This document shows positions 5,998 to 7,048 of a DNA stretch of 7,048 nt, piece after piece. Under the pieces are notes generated by a model. The model did no database searches, was not told the DNA's origin, and saw only the letters and a list, made by a program, of their open reading frames with translations. This stretch comes from Acholeplasmataceae bacterium (lineage in GTDB: Bacteria > Bacillota > Negativicutes > Acidaminococcales > Acidaminococcaceae), in the NCBI GenBank assembly GCA_012719555.1, contig JAAYAE010000320.1, positions 1 through 7,048 on the forward strand, given 5' to 3'. A program made the position numbers and the translations under genes. The stretch's first letter is position 1. Every line of letters begins with the position of its first letter.

Positions 5998-7048
5998 TTG
6001 TTCCCAAGATTTTCTACCTATCAAATCATAGCACTTACTTTTTTAGGCTTGATTTTTTGTGGTACATTGCTTTTGATGTTACCGGTAGCAAGTAATCCCG
6101 GTCAATCTTTACCATTTATTGATGCGCTTTTTACGGCTACCTCAGCGTCTTGTGTAACCGGACTTGTGGTGGTGGATACTGCGGAATACTTTTCTACTTT
6201 TGGACAAATGGTTATTATTTTTTTGATCCAATTAGGTGGGCTGGGCATTATGACATTCGCCACATTATTTAGTATTGCGTTTGGTAAAAAAATTAATTTG
6301 CAGGAGAGGCTGCGAATTCAAGAGTCTCTTAATCAAAGCGAAGTTGAAGGTGTTGTCAGGCTTTGTATGCGCGTAGTCAAATACTCTTTGGTGATAGAGT
6401 TTGTATTTGGTACTATGTTAGCGGTGCATTTTTTCCCGTTATTTGGGGCTAAGGGCATTTATTGGGGCTATTGGCATGCCGTATCAGCATTTTGTAATGC
6501 AGGATTTGATTTGATGGGCGGCTTTCGCAGTCTTACAATGTTTGCTGCCGATTGGTCTGTGAATTTAATTATTACTTCTTTGATAATCTTAGGTTCATTA
6601 GGCTTTAACGTAATGGAAGACATTATCAGTAAACGAAATTTCGCTGATCTTCGGTTACATAGTAAAATCGTGCTTTTAACTACCCTTGCATTGATTGTTG
6701 TAGGTACTGGCGCTATTTGGGCTATGGAGTCGGGTAATGTGGACACTTTAGGCAGCTTAACTACTTCGCAACAAGTGATGGCCAGTTATTTTCAAGCAGT
6801 TACCCCCAGAACAGCAGGGTTTAATACTCTGCCTATAGACAAAATGCATGAATCTACTTTATTTGTTATAATAATGCTTATGTTTGTTGGAGCGTCACCG
6901 GCATCAACCGGTGGTGGTATCAAAACGACAACTTTGGCTGTTATTTTAATGACCACTTGGAATTTGGTGCGCGGCAAGGAAGACTTGGTTATTTTCAACA
7001 GACGTATTGAAGATCGTGTTATTGATAAAGCTTTCATTATTTTAACTA
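5998..7048 (+). CDS. KtrB/TrkH-family potassium uptake channel subunit (3' end outside window)
   Basis: This is the membrane pore subunit of a Ktr/Trk K+ uptake system, which normally works with a cytoplasmic RCK subunit (KtrA/TrkA) not seen here. The frame is open from TTG 5998 to the window edge, with 350 residues visible of a usual ~440-480. Each repeat is a helix-pore loop-helix unit. The first pore loop is ATSASCVTGL (filter C52-V53-T54-G55), the second SAFCNAGF (167-170) and the third VTPRTAGFNT (272-275), so three of the four are present. SPASTGGGIKTTT (300-312) matches the glycine-rich gating loop in the third repeat. Helix pairs lie at ~9-30/70-95, ~125-146/186-205 and ~223-243/287-300. 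The first filter residue is Cys where Thr is usual (TVTG). Overall it looks closer to KtrB than to long proteobacterial TrkH. The gene has its own promoter and lies behind a terminator. Confidence 0.93.
   Translation, partial: MFPRFSTYQIIALTFLGLIFCGTLLLMLPVASNPGQSLPFIDALFTATSASCVTGLVVVDTAEYFSTFGQMVIIFLIQLGGLGIMTFATLFSIAFGKKINLQERLRIQESLNQSEVEGVVRLCMRVVKYSLVIEFVFGTMLAVHFFPLFGAKGIYWGYWHAVSAFCNAGFDLMGGFRSLTMFAADWSVNLIITSLIILGSLGFNVMEDIISKRNFADLRLHSKIVLLTTLALIVVGTGAIWAMESGNVDTLGSLTTSQQVMASYFQAVTPRTAGFNTLPIDKMHESTLFVIIMLMFVGASPASTGGGIKTTTLAVILMTTWNLVRGKEDLVIFNRRIEDRVIDKAFIILT

Noticed and set aside
6468..7037. Two minus-strand open frames opposite the potassium transporter
   Set aside because: The opposite strand encodes a clear KtrB/TrkH protein with filter motifs. 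The minus-strand products look like antisense shadows with no motifs or ribosome binding sites.

Overview
The window is AT-rich, and every gene I can support is on the + strand. The gene order polA-mutM-coaE-lytic transglycosylase, the G-rich Shine-Dalgarno sequences, repeated use of TTG starts and CCA encoded in the tRNA genes point to a low-GC member of the Bacillota. A Negativicutes- or Clostridia-like host is my best guess, at low confidence, because no gene here settles the genus.

Layout. Positions 1-3112 form a tight operon: the 3' end of polA (DNA polymerase I; its 5' end lies outside the window), mutM (formamidopyrimidine-DNA glycosylase), coaE (dephospho-CoA kinase) and a membrane-anchored SLT-type lytic transglycosylase, separated by 9-18 nt. 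PolA and MutM fit together as base-excision repair partners. CoaE and the transglycosylase are housekeeping passengers. A strong tRNA promoter begins inside the stop codon of the transglycosylase and drives two tRNA-Leu genes (anticodons CAG and GAG), followed by a strong intrinsic terminator at 3361-3391. There is no terminator between the operon and the tRNAs, so that terminator probably ends both transcripts.

Positions 3392-3745 are a ~350-nt non-coding stretch. It holds an extended -10 promoter candidate and a striking 23-bp inverted repeat. It probably acts as the regulatory region or long leader of the next gene.

Positions 3746-5854 encode what reads as a single REC-GGDEF-EAL-REC cyclic-di-GMP signalling protein of about 702 codons. 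It is interrupted by one in-frame TAA at 5303-5305, with the reading frame unchanged on both sides. The stop falls inside the EAL phosphodiesterase domain, just before its last catalytic-site glutamine, and separates it from the second receiver domain. The GGDEF motif is degenerate (GADFF), so the intact protein would be expected to be a phosphodiesterase or c-di-GMP/GTP sensor rather than a cyclase. This is the most interesting object in the window: a recent nonsense mutation, a split gene, a readthrough site or a sequencing error.

A terminator (5872-5901) and a separate promoter (5911-5939) then lead into a KtrB/TrkH-family potassium transporter subunit that starts at TTG 5998 and runs off the right edge.
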